Assembly (NCBI RefSeq): GCF_007197575.1
Contig: NZ_CP041616.1
Location: forward strand, 3,162,001 to 3,226,000
Length of the DNA stretch: 64,000 nt
Direction of reading: 5' to 3'
Source of the DNA: Ornithinimicrobium ciconiae
Lineage (GTDB): Bacteria; Actinomycetota; Actinomycetes; Actinomycetales; Dermatophilaceae
Shown here: one piece after another, positions 45,220 to 53,906 of the stretch
Position numbering within the stretch: position 1 is the stretch's first letter
Layout of the letters: each line of letters begins with the position of its first letter
The notes under the pieces: generated by a model
What the model was told of the DNA's origin: nothing
What the model saw: the letters and a program-made list of their open reading frames with translations, nothing else
Database searches by the model: none
Position numbers and translations under genes: made by a program

Positions 45220-47211
45220 TTACACCCGGGCCTTCAGTGGGCGGGCGTGGTCGTGGACCTTGTCAAGGTGGGGCAAGTGCCTGGCGCGTCCGGCCCGAAC
45301 CCCGTTGGCGATGACGAGGACCTCGGCCAGCTCGTGGATGAGTACGACGGCTGCCAGGCCGAGGACGCCGAAGAGGGCCAGCGGGATCAGGACCGCGATC
45401 AGGGCCAGGGACAGCACGACGTTCTGCAGCATGATGGCCCGGGTGCGGCGGGCGTGGTCGAACGCGAACGGCAGCAGGCGCAGGTCATCACCCATGAGGG
45501 CGACGTCGGCGGTCTCGATCGCGACGTCGGTGCCCATGGCGCCCATCGCGACGCCGACGTCTGCGGTGGCCAGCGCGGGAGCGTCGTTGACGCCGTCGCC
45601 GACCATGGCGGTGGGTCCGTGGGCGCGCAGCCCGGTGACTACCGTGGACTTGTCCTCGGGGCGCAGGTCGGCGTGCACCTGCTCGATGCCGGCCTGTTCG
45701 CCCAGGGCCGCGGCGGTGACCTGGTTGTCGCCGGTGAGCATGGCCACGGTGTAGCCGTGGTCGCGGAACCGGGAGATGACCTCGGTCGCCTCCGGCCGCA
45801 GCTCGTCCCGGACGGCGATGGCGCCGACCGGGTGGCCGTCGACCTCGACCACGACCGCGGTCGCGCCGGCCTGTTGCATACCGGTCACGGCCGAGGAGAG
45901 GTGACCGGGCTCGATCCAGGTGGGCCGGCCCAACCGGACCCGCGCGCCGTCGACGGTGCCGACCAGCCCGGCGCCGACGACCGCCTCCACGTCCTGGGCG
46001 GCGGGGACCTGGTCGGTGGCGGCCAGGATGGCGGCGGCGAGCGGGTGCTCGCTGCGGGCCTCCAGCGCGGCCGCCCACGCCAGCACCTGGCCTTGGTCGT
46101 GGCCCGGTGCGGTGGCGACGTCGATCACGGCCGGCCGGTTGCGGGTCAGCGTGCCGGTCTTGTCCAGGGCGACGGTGCGCACCCTGCCTAGGGCCTCCAT
46201 CGCGGCGCCGCCCTTGACCAGGATCCCGCGGCGGCTGGCCGCGCCGATCGAGGCGACCGCGGTGACCGGCACGGAGATCGCCAGGGCGCAGGGAGAGGCC
46301 GCCACGACCATGACCAGGGCGCGGTGCACCCAGACCGAGGGGTCACCCAGCAGGGCCCCGAGCAGGACCGTCAAGACTGCGGCGACCAGGATGCCGGGCA
46401 CCAGCGGGCCGGCGACCCGGTCGGCCAGCCGCTGGGTGGCGCCGCGGCGGGACTGCTCGGCCTCCACCACGTGCACGATGCGGGCCAGGGAGTTGTCCTG
46501 CGCGGTGGAGGTGACCTCGACCTCGAGGGCGCCGGTGCCGTTGATCGACCCGGCGAAGACGTCCTGACCAGGTCCGGTCTCCACCGGCATGGACTCGCCG
46601 GTGATCGCCGAGGTGTCCAGGCTGCTGCGGCCGGTACGCACCCTCCCGTCGGTCGCCAGCCGCTCCCCCGGCCGGACCACCATGACGTCCCCGATCACCA
46701 GCTGTCCGGGGTCGACCAGGAGCTCGCGGCCGCCGCGCAGCACGGTCGCCTCCTTGGGCACCAGGTCCAGCAGGGCCCGCAGGCCGTGCCGGGTCCGGGC
46801 CAGGGAGTACTCCTCCAGGCCCTCGCTGAGGGAGAACAGGAACGCCAGCGCGGCGGCCTCCTCCACCTGCCCCAGCAGGGTCGCCCCGACGGCGCCGATC
46901 GTCATCAGCAGGCCGACACCCAGCTTGCCGCGCGCCAGTCGTCGCAGCGCACCCGGGACGAACGTGGACCCGCCCACCAGCAGCGCCGCGGCAGCCAGCA
47001 CCAGCTCCGCGATCGCCCAACCCGCGAGCCCGGCGAGGAACCCGGCCCCCAGGAATGCACCGGAGAGCAGACCCAGCTGTACCTCGCGCACCTGCCAGAG
47101 CCGGGTGACCGGCTCCTCGACCTCACCACCGCCGGTGGGAGGCGGCGGGGCGATCTCGCACCCGCACGCGTCCACGAGGACTTCCCGCTGCGGGGTCTCC
47201 TGGCCGCTCAC
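45220..47211 (-). CDS. P1B-type heavy-metal-translocating ATPase
   Basis: 663 residues. Phosphorylation motif DKTGTLTRN, TGES, SEHP loop, GDGVNDAPAL hinge, and an SPC metal motif in helix 6 (AASPCALAIS) where Cd/Zn exporters have CPC. The N-terminus has a DACGCE cysteine pair. GTG 47211 overlaps the CmtR-type gene's stop. Exports a soft or transition metal; SPC suggests the P1B-4 group, whose metal set differs from CadA. Confidence 0.88.
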   Translation of the reverse strand: MSGQETPQREVLVDACGCEIAPPPPTGGGEVEEPVTRLWQVREVQLGLLSGAFLGAGFLAGLAGWAIAELVLAAAALLVGGSTFVPGALRRLARGKLGVGLLMTIGAVGATLLGQVEEAAALAFLFSLSEGLEEYSLARTRHGLRALLDLVPKEATVLRGGRELLVDPGQLVIGDVMVVRPGERLATDGRVRTGRSSLDTSAITGESMPVETGPGQDVFAGSINGTGALEVEVTSTAQDNSLARIVHVVEAEQSRRGATQRLADRVAGPLVPGILVAAVLTVLLGALLGDPSVWVHRALVMVVAASPCALAISVPVTAVASIGAASRRGILVKGGAAMEALGRVRTVALDKTGTLTRNRPAVIDVATAPGHDQGQVLAWAAALEARSEHPLAAAILAATDQVPAAQDVEAVVGAGLVGTVDGARVRLGRPTWIEPGHLSSAVTGMQQAGATAVVVEVDGHPVGAIAVRDELRPEATEVISRFRDHGYTVAMLTGDNQVTAAALGEQAGIEQVHADLRPEDKSTVVTGLRAHGPTAMVGDGVNDAPALATADVGVAMGAMGTDVAIETADVALMGDDLRLLPFAFDHARRTRAIMLQNVVLSLALIAVLIPLALFGVLGLAAVVLIHELAEVLVIANGVRAGRARHLPHLDKVHDHARPLKARV

Positions 47212-47636
47212 ACCCCCTCCTCCTGCCCGGCGTGGGTTCGCAGCTGGTCCGGGGCGGGATTGCCTTCGGTCCCGACGCCGTAGTTCGGGCACAGGGCCAC
47301 CGCGTACCCCGAGGAGGCGAGCAGCCGCTCCGCGGCGTCGAGGACGCCCAGCAACTCGGGCGCACTGGTCAGCGAGAACATCGAGGCGCGGCCTTCTGGC
47401 CGGGACACGACCAGGCCGCAGTCGCGCAGGCACGCCAGGTGCGCGCTCACCGTCGACTGCGCCAGCCCCAGATGCTCTGTGAGGTCCCGGACGCGGTGCT
47501 CGCCCAGGGTCAGGTGCTGCAGGATCGCCAGCCGGGAAGGGTCCGACAGGCCGTGGAACAGCGCCGCCGCCACCACCAGCCCGTCACTCCCTGCAGGCGC
47601 CGCCGGCACGCTCATGCCGTCCGATGTCATCGTCAT
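47208..47636 (-). CDS. ArsR/SmtB-family metal sensor, CmtR type
   Basis: 142 residues. Winged-helix core FHGLSDPSRLAILQHL...LAQSTVSAHLACLRDCGLVVS. The Cys pair in HLACLRDC and a later Cys in VALCPNYG match the CmtR Cd/Pb site (C57, C61, C102 type). Represses the exporter gene it overlaps, by inference from family. Confidence 0.88.
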   Translation of the reverse strand: MTMTSDGMSVPAAPAGSDGLVVAAALFHGLSDPSRLAILQHLTLGEHRVRDLTEHLGLAQSTVSAHLACLRDCGLVVSRPEGRASMFSLTSAPELLGVLDAAERLLASSGYAVALCPNYGVGTEGNPAPDQLRTHAGQEEGV

Positions 47637-47642
47637 CCGGCG

Positions 47643-47677
47643 ATAATAGCGCACCTTGCGGGGTCGGTGCCGGCACC
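47643..47677 (-). promoter_or_regulatory. Promoter of the metal-resistance pair
   Basis: Minus strand TATTAT (-10) ends six bases before ATG 47636, so the transcript would be leaderless. A perfect palindrome GGTGCCGGCACC lies at 47666-47677 and could bind the sensor. Confidence 0.5.
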
Positions 47678-47791
47678 CCTCATTGTTCTGGCCCAGCAGA
47701 CCTCGCCACATAGCAGTCACGGTTCAACTCCCGCCCGTTAGCCATACGTCGCCACCGGGCCCACCGCCGGAGCGCTTGCGGGCTGCTCGGC

Positions 47792-47812
47792 ATGCACTCA
47801 TCTGCCGCATGG
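47792..47812 (+). repeat. TGCCGC element, site 7
   Basis: GCACTCATCTGCCGCATGGT; core 47803-47808, abutting the 3' end of the next gene. Confidence 0.8.
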
Positions 47813-47814
47813 TG

Positions 47815-48570
47815 TCAGGCGGGCTCAGGTACCCCGCGCACCGGCCGTACGAGGTAGTTCACATGGACGATCCCTTCCGGTAGGTCGTTCAAGGTGGCCA
47901 AGATTTCTTCGGTGGGGTACAGGAGACCCACGGTCAAACGCACGTCCGTGCCATCCTGGTTCAGACCCATTCCGACAGACGCCTTCTGGTGGTCGGGTAA
48001 GCCGACCAGCGCGGCTTGGGCATCTTCCAACTCCTGCCACGTGTGACGGCTCTCGTGCACCGTGACGGGAACGCCAGGGCGTTCTTGGGCGTAGACCTGA
48101 AGGAGCTCATCGAAAGGCTTCGGGTCGCTGCCGCGCTGCCTGATCACCGCACCACGAACCTGCCCGTCGTGGGCGAGGAAACGCCAGAGTAAATCTCCAG
48201 ACCGGAACAGCGGATCCTCGACAGCGGCCATCCGCTCGCTGCGCTTCCGGGCAGGCCTAGCACCAGTCTCTGCTCGGTCAGAGAGCGGTGTGGGGGTACT
48301 CGGGGTCGACCTTTCCGCTGGGCTCGCTTGGTCCACTCGGATCCGTCCCTCTGCGTCCCACCGCCCTCGCACCTCGACGTTTCTGCCTCGAAGCGGGAGG
48401 AGGTCCGGCGCAGCGCTAGCCAGAAGCTGAACCGCCGGATACTCACGCGGTACACGGACGCCGTCAGGCCACGGCCACTCTCCCCCTCCCCAGAACCCCA
48501 AGCAGATCTCGTGATCATCCCGCTCGACTAAGCGTCCACGGGCCACCACCTTCTCGCCGATGGTGATCAT
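47815..48570 (-). CDS. Hypothetical soluble protein
   Basis: 251 residues in two parts: an N-terminal beta-rich segment (1-75) and a C-terminal alpha/beta domain (about 125-251), joined by a Ser/Pro/Arg-rich linker. GAAGGAG precedes the start. No family recognised. Confidence 0.55.
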   Translation of the reverse strand: MITIGEKVVARGRLVERDDHEICLGFWGGGEWPWPDGVRVPREYPAVQLLASAAPDLLPLRGRNVEVRGRWDAEGRIRVDQASPAERSTPSTPTPLSDRAETGARPARKRSERMAAVEDPLFRSGDLLWRFLAHDGQVRGAVIRQRGSDPKPFDELLQVYAQERPGVPVTVHESRHTWQELEDAQAALVGLPDHQKASVGMGLNQDGTDVRLTVGLLYPTEEILATLNDLPEGIVHVNYLVRPVRGVPEPA

Positions 48571-48639
48571 CACTCGACTCCTTCCCCCCAAGACGGTGCG
48601 CGGTTGACTCCCCAGCGTACGTAGAGGCGGGGCTTGGGG

Positions 48640-48662
48640 CACTCGTCCTGTACTGCCGCAAC
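48640..48662 (+). repeat. TGCCGC element, site 8
   Basis: CACTCGTCCTGTACTGCCGC; core 48654-48659, between divergent genes. Confidence 0.65.
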
Positions 48663-48723
48663 GTGTTGTATGTAGCGGTCCGGGTGTCAACGCAATCAAC
48701 GGCAGGGCCCTACACTGCAGCGG

Positions 48724-49125
48724 GTGCGTGCGGTGCCGTCTGCTTCGGCCGATCCGCGCCGGAGTCTGGCCCCGGTGTGGTGGACCTTGGGGTTCGTCGT
48801 CCTGACGACGACAGTTTTAGGGCTGCTCACATGGGGACTGCTCATCATGCACGCACTGACTTACGGCACCTTTGAGGTACTGCGACCACAGGCGGAAGTC
48901 GTCGCCCCGGGATTCGACAACTACGTCAGCGCCTTCCTTGTCGGGGTGACGGTCAACGTGGCGGTCGCGTTCGCCATGGTGTGCCTGGCCAACAGGACGC
49001 GAGCCCAGCGCTGGCACCCGATCACGGTAGGGGTCATGACTGCCTTGGTCGGCGCCGTCGCGGCCGGCAGCGCGCTGCTGCTCGTGCTCGACATCAACCC
49101 GGTCAGCTTCCTCCTCGCCCTGTAG
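48724..49125 (+). CDS. Hypothetical three-helix membrane protein
   Basis: 133 residues; helices at about 20-45, 70-90 and 100-125. GTG start. No family recognised. Confidence 0.55.
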   Translation: MRAVPSASADPRRSLAPVWWTLGFVVLTTTVLGLLTWGLLIMHALTYGTFEVLRPQAEVVAPGFDNYVSAFLVGVTVNVAVAFAMVCLANRTRAQRWHPITVGVMTALVGAVAAGSALLLVLDINPVSFLLAL

Positions 49126-49182
49126 TCGTCGTCGTTACCCCAGGGCGCGCGACTGATGAGCGCGCTCCTGCCTCACGGATAA

Positions 49183-49222
49183 CGCGAGCCTGCGGCGCGT
49201 CCGACTTTGCCGCGGAGCGCGG
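49183..49222 (+). repeat. TGCCGC element, site 9
   Basis: GCGCGTCCGACTTTGCCGCG; core 49208-49213, preceded by the AGCCTGCGGCGCGTCC arm also present at site 6. Confidence 0.8.
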
Positions 49223-49251
49223 CTGCGGGCGGACCGCTCGCCCGCCCTGCA

Positions 49252-49590
49252 TCAGAACCCGCCGCCTCCGACCCTGCTTTCGAACTCGTCTCCGCAGTCC
49301 GAGCACCGCACGTAGTGACGCACCATGTCCCCAGCCGGCGAGGGGATGTAGCGAATTTCGTCTGCCGCACGCTCGACCGCTAAGGATCCACACCGGGGAC
49401 AAGGGTCGTAACCATCAGTCACCCGATCGCGCGGTGGTTGCTTATCCCTAACGAGAAGCGCGACGGCCAGCCCAAGGCTGACGACGCAGCTGACCGCGAA
49501 ATACAGACGAAAGGAACTCCACGCCAGCCCGACAAGGGACACCATGGACGTCAGCAGCAGAGCCAGCAGTGTCATCCTGCGTCCAGTCAC
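49252..49590 (-). CDS. Membrane protein with zinc-ribbon tail
   Basis: 112 residues. Two helices (about 8-50), then a CPRCGS ... CSDCGDEFES zinc-ribbon with two CxxC knuckles. GTG 49590 with GGAGGC. Role unknown. Confidence 0.6.
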   Translation of the reverse strand: MTGRRMTLLALLLTSMVSLVGLAWSSFRLYFAVSCVVSLGLAVALLVRDKQPPRDRVTDGYDPCPRCGSLAVERAADEIRYIPSPAGDMVRHYVRCSDCGDEFESRVGGGGF

Positions 49591-49610
49591 GCCTCCATCC
49601 TTCCACGGCG

Positions 49611-49632
49611 TGCGCACTCTGCTGCCGCGTTC
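49611..49632 (+). repeat. TGCCGC element, site 10
   Basis: GCGCACTCTGCTGCCGCGTT; core 49623-49628, between divergent genes. Confidence 0.75.
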
Positions 49633-49699
49633 GGCACCTCCACCGACTGTGCCGTCGTCGGCGGGCGGGTCTGTCGGGCGAAGACGGCAGACTGGCGCG

Positions 49700-50548
49700 A
49701 TGGCCAACTACTCCGTGGACTACCTCAAGAGGCTGAACGCGTGTGTGATCGACTTCGAGAGCGCGTTTGAGACTTGGATGGACACCCAAGTCGAAACAGA
49801 TCACCTTTCCTCGCGCGGTCTCTTCCCGACGGTCTGGACGAAAGACGGCGAAGATGAGGCGAAGGTGCGCAAGCTGGAGTTGGCCGTCGCTGAGGCTGCT
49901 GGTCCCGCATCGAGCGCGGTCAGCGTCACTGGCTCCTACATAGCGGTCCAAGGAATCGGGGTGATCGACCCGATCGCCAACTGGTCGATGATGCGCAACC
50001 CGAAGGCGCTGCTCACCCCCAGGGAGGTGCGCACCGTTGCTGCCACCGTTCGCGGCCGTCTCGCAGCGCTCATTACCGACGCTGAGGCCGCGGCGACTAC
50101 CGACGTTCCCGCCTTCTCACCCGCACTCATGCATCCCGTGGTGTGGGCCGGGGCAGCAGCGCATTGGACCTCTCACCAATACCGCGTTGCTGTCAGGGAA
50201 GCGGCAGAGGCCCTCACGGTGCATTGGAAAGAACGGCTAGGGCGCAACGACATTGATGACACTCCGTTCTGGCAGCAGACCCTGTCCAGCGGGGAAGCCG
50301 AGCCTGGCCGGCCAAAATTGCGCTGGCCGGGAGATTTGGAAGACAAGACGACGAAGAGCATGCGGGGAGGTCTAGAACCTCTCGCCAAGTCGCTGAACGG
50401 GCTGGCGACGGGGCTCAACCTGACCGTTCGGAACGTGACCACGCACACACGAGACGAGCTCAGCGAGCAAGAAGCCATGGAACGCCTGGCCGCCTACAGC
50501 TACCTCGCTCGCCTGCTCGACACCTGCGAAATCGATCGGGTGGAGTAG
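49700..50548 (+). CDS. TIGR02391 (Ymh)-family protein
   Basis: 282 residues. C-terminal half carries the family pattern: HPVVWAGAAAHWTSHQYRVA, then REAAEALTVHWKERLGRND, later RNVTTHTRDELSEQEAME and LARLLDTCE. The N-terminal half (1-130) is unassigned. Such proteins are often found near defence genes; function not known. Confidence 0.7.
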   Translation: MANYSVDYLKRLNACVIDFESAFETWMDTQVETDHLSSRGLFPTVWTKDGEDEAKVRKLELAVAEAAGPASSAVSVTGSYIAVQGIGVIDPIANWSMMRNPKALLTPREVRTVAATVRGRLAALITDAEAAATTDVPAFSPALMHPVVWAGAAAHWTSHQYRVAVREAAEALTVHWKERLGRNDIDDTPFWQQTLSSGEAEPGRPKLRWPGDLEDKTTKSMRGGLEPLAKSLNGLATGLNLTVRNVTTHTRDELSEQEAMERLAAYSYLARLLDTCEIDRVE

Positions 50549-50567
50549 ACCCTGGTCGACGGCTTCG

Positions 50568-50610
50568 GAACATCGGCTTCTGCCGCTGGGCGCGTGTCAT
50601 GCCGCTTCGA
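50568..50610 (+). repeat. TGCCGC element, site 11 (tandem)
   Basis: Cores at 50581 and 50600, only 19 bases apart: CATCGGCTTCTGCCGCTGGG and GTGTCATGCCGCTTCG. Confidence 0.75.
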
Positions 50611-50661
50611 CAAGGGGTGTTGGTGTCGGTGCACAAGAGTCCGTGGTGAGAGTCTTACTGC

Positions 50662-51164
50662 ATGCTCGGGGTCTATGCGCGGTCGCTGCCAACATGGGCC
50701 CTCATCGCCGGGGCTTTTGCCGCGGTCGCGGGCGCTTCTGTTGTCGCGCTCTCCCTGCGTAGCGGTAAGCGCGGCGTTGCCGGATGGACCGTGTTCCTCA
50801 GCGTTTGGTAGGCATCCTTCTGATCACCGTTACCCCGAGCGGCAGCTACGCAGACAGCGGCTCGTGTGCGCTACGTGACTGGACACCAATCCAACCGAGC
50901 CGGCTGTTCACGCTGAACCATGACGCCCTAAACGTTTGGGTTTTCTTCGCATTGGGACTTGCCACCACGGCGTTGCCCGGGCGCAGCTTCTTCATTGGTG
51001 TCGGTCTTGCGTGCCTGACTCCGCCGGTCATCGAGTTGGTCCAGTACCTGTTGCCCGCCCTTGGTCGTTCATGTCAGTCGGGTGACCTCGTGAGCAACTG
51101 GACAGGCGCCGTTGTGGCCCTACTGATCGCTGCTGGGGTACGAACCCTCCGTCGGAGATTGTGA
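50662..51164 (+). pseudogene. VanZ-like membrane protein, frameshifted
   Basis: Frame 1 from ATG 50662 encodes 49 residues with one helix (MLGVYARSLPTWALIAGAFA...) and hits TAG at 50809. The sequence continues in frame 3 as LVGILLITVTP and runs to 51164 with VanZ features: NVWVFFALGL, PPVIELVQYLLP, GDLVSNWTGA. One added base near 50805-50811 restores a protein of about 167 residues. Confidence 0.65.
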
Positions 51165-51168
51165 AGCA

Positions 51169-51192
51169 ACCATCCGACTTTGCCGCCGGTCG
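51169..51192 (+). repeat. TGCCGC element, site 12
   Basis: CATCCGACTTTGCCGCCGGT; core 51181-51186, between convergent genes. Confidence 0.8.
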
Positions 51193-51255
51193 GGCTCTTT
51201 AGAACTGGCTTGAGGTCCTTCCGCGGGACACTGGTATCCCGCGATGTGTACGGGA

Positions 51256-51672
51256 TCAGGGCGTGGGTGGGTCGCCGACTTCGAGGTCGGCTGGTGCCCG
51301 GTCCGCCTCAGGAACGCGCACCGGATCGTGCCTGCGCCTCAGCATCCGCTGCTGAGCCGCAGCCAGGGCAGGCTCATCGTGGGGGATGTCGTTCCCGTCC
51401 CGGCCCAGGAGCCAGACGAGTCCACGCCCATGACCTGGGTTGAGGCGCTCATGTGTGGCATCGTCGTACACCAGGGCCACGGCGTAGGTGCGTTGGTCAC
51501 CCGCTTGGCGTTGGGCCCAGTCGATGGCCTGGAGGACATCGGCGTCGAGGATGTCGTACGTAGCAGTCCAGCCGTATGTCGCATCCCTCTCGCTGCCGTG
51601 CAGGTACACGCGGAAGCGCGGTGCGGGTAGCTCCCAGGAACTGTCGCGCTCGTCGACGGAGAAGACACGCAT
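51256..51672 (-). CDS. Hypothetical soluble protein
   Basis: 138 residues. Pattern FRVYLHGSERDATYGWTATY, then VLQAIDWAQRQAGDQRTYAV. No family recognised. ATG 51672 is used; a longer start at 51750 would overlap the divergent gene. Confidence 0.55.
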   Translation of the reverse strand: MRVFSVDERDSSWELPAPRFRVYLHGSERDATYGWTATYDILDADVLQAIDWAQRQAGDQRTYAVALVYDDATHERLNPGHGRGLVWLLGRDGNDIPHDEPALAAAQQRMLRRRHDPVRVPEADRAPADLEVGDPPTP

Positions 51673-51739
51673 CGGCGGAGGCAACCATGAATCTTCCTCG
51701 CCGCACAAGTCTGGCCGGTCCGCGGGTAGCCTTCCGAGA

Positions 51740-52021
51740 GTGTCCAGCAAGTCGGAACAGCGAAAGGCCCGGGAGGACGTCGCCGCTTATCACGAGGCGG
51801 AGTTGTCCGGCCTGGTCGCGCATGTCGGGGAAGTGATTGACAAGTTCCGCGCTGGTGAAATTGACGCCTTCGACGTGGATCAGGTTCTCTTTCGGTACTC
51901 CCGAGCCGCGAAGGAACTGTGGAAGTTCTGCAACCTCGGGAACGTCGAGATCACCGCCCGCTTCGTCCGTGAGGACCCGCCCAGAGACTGGTGGCAGCGG
52001 GCCGCGCCCAAACCGCGATGA
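51740..52021 (+). CDS. Small hypothetical soluble protein
   Basis: 93 residues, helical, highly charged (KSEQRKAREDVAAYHEAEL; FDVDQVLFRYSRAAKELWKF). GTG start. Shares the segment between sites 12 and 13 with the divergent gene. No family recognised. Confidence 0.55.
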   Translation: MSSKSEQRKAREDVAAYHEAELSGLVAHVGEVIDKFRAGEIDAFDVDQVLFRYSRAAKELWKFCNLGNVEITARFVREDPPRDWWQRAAPKPR

Positions 52022-52038
52022 CGATGACGCCCCGCCGG

Positions 52039-52062
52039 TACACACTCATCTGCCGCAGGTCG
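52039..52062 (+). repeat. TGCCGC element, site 13
   Basis: ACACTCATCTGCCGCAGGTC; core 52051-52056. Confidence 0.8.
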
Positions 52063-52163
52063 GACGCCTGCTTCGTGCTGAAATCCGTCGGGGGTCACTC
52101 GTCGGCTGTGGTCCAGACAGCAGCTCCCGACACCGAGGGCGCCCACCCGTCATACCTTGAGGT

Positions 52164-52649
52164 ATGCCTGTAACTATTCGCCTGGCCCGCCTTGACGACC
52201 TCTCCGCCATCGAGCGATTCGCGCTCGACGTCGTCCCTGCTCACTACGCTCCGATCCTCGGCCATGAAGGCGCACGAGCACAACTGCAGTGGTGGACGAC
52301 GGAGCGGATGAAGCCGGCCGTCGAAGCCAGTCGCGTCCATGTCGCAGTCGAGGGCGAGAAGATCATAGGAGTGGTGCAGATCGGTGTTCTGGGCGAAGAC
52401 CACGTCGTATGGAAGCTGTATCTGGCGCCTGAGTTTCGCGGGCAGTCCATAGGGGCAGATCTACTGCAGCAAGCCATCGAACCCCTCCGAAGGGTGACCG
52501 ACCACGTCCTTGTCGAGCACTTCGCCGGGAACACCGAGGCCGCCAAGTTCTACGAACGAGAGGGCTGGACCGTCGTGAGCGTTGAACCGTCTCGGAGCGG
52601 CGACCCCAACGCCGCGGTCGTCTGGCGCCGGACCACGTGGGCCACCTGA
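52164..52649 (+). CDS. GNAT-family N-acetyltransferase
   Basis: 161 residues. Acetyl-CoA loop in LYLAPEFRGQSIGADLLQQA, later HFAGNTEAAKFYEREGWTVV as in ribosomal- or drug-acetylating GNATs. Single domain, complete. Acceptor unknown. Confidence 0.85.
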   Translation: MPVTIRLARLDDLSAIERFALDVVPAHYAPILGHEGARAQLQWWTTERMKPAVEASRVHVAVEGEKIIGVVQIGVLGEDHVVWKLYLAPEFRGQSIGADLLQQAIEPLRRVTDHVLVEHFAGNTEAAKFYEREGWTVVSVEPSRSGDPNAAVVWRRTTWAT

Positions 52650-52683
52650 GGGGACTGCCGGCCCCGGACTTCGAGCGTTCGCG

Positions 52684-52712
52684 AGCGCACTACTCTGCCG
52701 CGTTGAACGCGC
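52684..52712 (+). repeat. TGCCGC element, site 14
   Basis: GCACTACTCTGCCGCGTTGA; core 52696-52701, between convergent genes; a GAACGCGCG stretch follows. Confidence 0.8.
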
Positions 52713-52738
52713 GCGGACGGACTACGTGGGAGTTAAGT

Positions 52739-53200
52739 TCACCGCTGCACGGTCAGGGGCCCTTCGTCGTCAGTGGGTGGCTCGAAGTGATCGAAGTACT
52801 CAGTTGCGATGCTGTGGGTGATGATGAAGTCGTCCTCGTGCGCGCGAGCTCTGGCTCGCAAGCGGTTCAGACAGGTTTGCTTATCAGTCGCCATATAGAT
52901 GGTCTCCGCAATGACGCCGTACTCGGCCACGAGCCGACGCCATTCCTCGCGCATCGACCGGGACCAGAACGAGAAGTCCAGAACGACGTTTTGCCCACGG
53001 TCGAGGAGTTGGATCAGGCGCTGACGCAGGTCGGCGCTGATCTGCTCGTGGGCCTCGTCAGACAACGGCATGTCTCGTAGTCCGCGATTCCACGCCTCCT
53101 GGTCGTAAGAAAGCCGCGTCATCCCGCCGGCCTCCAAGCGACGCGCCACCGTCGACTTGCCGGAGCCGGCGGGACCACACATGAAGACGACTCGAGGCAT
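52739..53200 (-). CDS. P-loop kinase-like ATPase (zeta/AAA_33 type)
   Basis: 153 residues. Walker A CGPAGSGKSTVARRL at residues 8-22, catalytic Asp in VVLDFSFWSRSMREEW, Arg-rich LID (RLRARARAHEDDF). Such proteins phosphorylate small molecules or nucleotides, or act as toxins; partner and substrate unknown. Confidence 0.78.
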   Translation of the reverse strand: MPRVVFMCGPAGSGKSTVARRLEAGGMTRLSYDQEAWNRGLRDMPLSDEAHEQISADLRQRLIQLLDRGQNVVLDFSFWSRSMREEWRRLVAEYGVIAETIYMATDKQTCLNRLRARARAHEDDFIITHSIATEYFDHFEPPTDDEGPLTVQR

Positions 53201-53233
53201 GGTCCCGACCATAGGACCGTTCAGCAGTCGGGA

Positions 53234-53304
53234 CGTACTGTCATGCCGCCGGTCGGTCGGTCCCGCGTGGCTCGGGGGTTTCGCGGAGCACTTCTCTGCC
53301 GCTC
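53234..53304 (+). repeat. TGCCGC element, site 15 (two cores)
   Basis: GTACTGTCATGCCGCCGGTC (core 53245-53250) and GCACTTCTCTGCCGCTCAG (core 53297-53302), 52 bases apart. Confidence 0.75.
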
Positions 53305-53389
53305 AGAAAATGGTGGTGTTCACCGTATCTGGCGCGCCGGTTAGCCATCACCGAATGGACACTGCCCCGTGGCGAACCCTGTCTCGTGG

Positions 53390-53665
53390 TCAACGAAGGG
53401 ATGAGAACAACCACAGGAAGAACACCAGCTGAGCCAGGCCACCCAGCACCAGACCCAGGACGAAACCGGCGCCGGCCCGACGCAGAGTCGGAACGACCAA
53501 GACGACCACGGCCGCCACCACGATGATGAGCGCACCGGCATTCCACCCCTGATCGCCGCCGTCCAGGACGAACCCCGACCGTCCGAGTTGCCCCAGCACC
53601 TGCTGCAGCCCAAAGCCGGCGAAAAGGCCAGTGGCGAACCCCGACAAGACAGCCAGTGCCAGCAA
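53390..53665 (-). CDS. Small hypothetical membrane protein
   Basis: 91 residues, three helices. A TTG start at 53665 with AGGAG five bases upstream is preferred; the frame is open to 53842 but that part is hydrophilic and has no good start. Confidence 0.45.
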   Translation of the reverse strand: MLALAVLSGFATGLFAGFGLQQVLGQLGRSGFVLDGGDQGWNAGALIIVVAAVVVLVVPTLRRAGAGFVLGLVLGGLAQLVFFLWLFSSLR

Positions 53666-53878
53666 TGGTGCTCCTAACTTTTCGGCAGACGAGCAAAGCG
53701 GCGCCTCGCGGCGCTCAACAGGGTCATACTGCCAGGCCTCTGGTTGTCGCGGAGCTACGGTCGCAAGATGCGTCTGAAGAACACCGTCATGCAGGCCCGC
53801 GTCCCGCAGACCGATTGACCCGCCCGTCGAGACCACGTTCAACGACGAGCATCACAGGGGTAGGCCTCCCTCTCGGCA

Positions 53879-53900
53879 GGCATCCGCCTTTGCCGCATGT
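53879..53900 (+). repeat. TGCCGC element, site 16
   Basis: CATCCGCCTTTGCCGCATGT; core 53891-53896, at a gene end. Confidence 0.8.
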
Positions 53901-53906
53901 CGCTTG

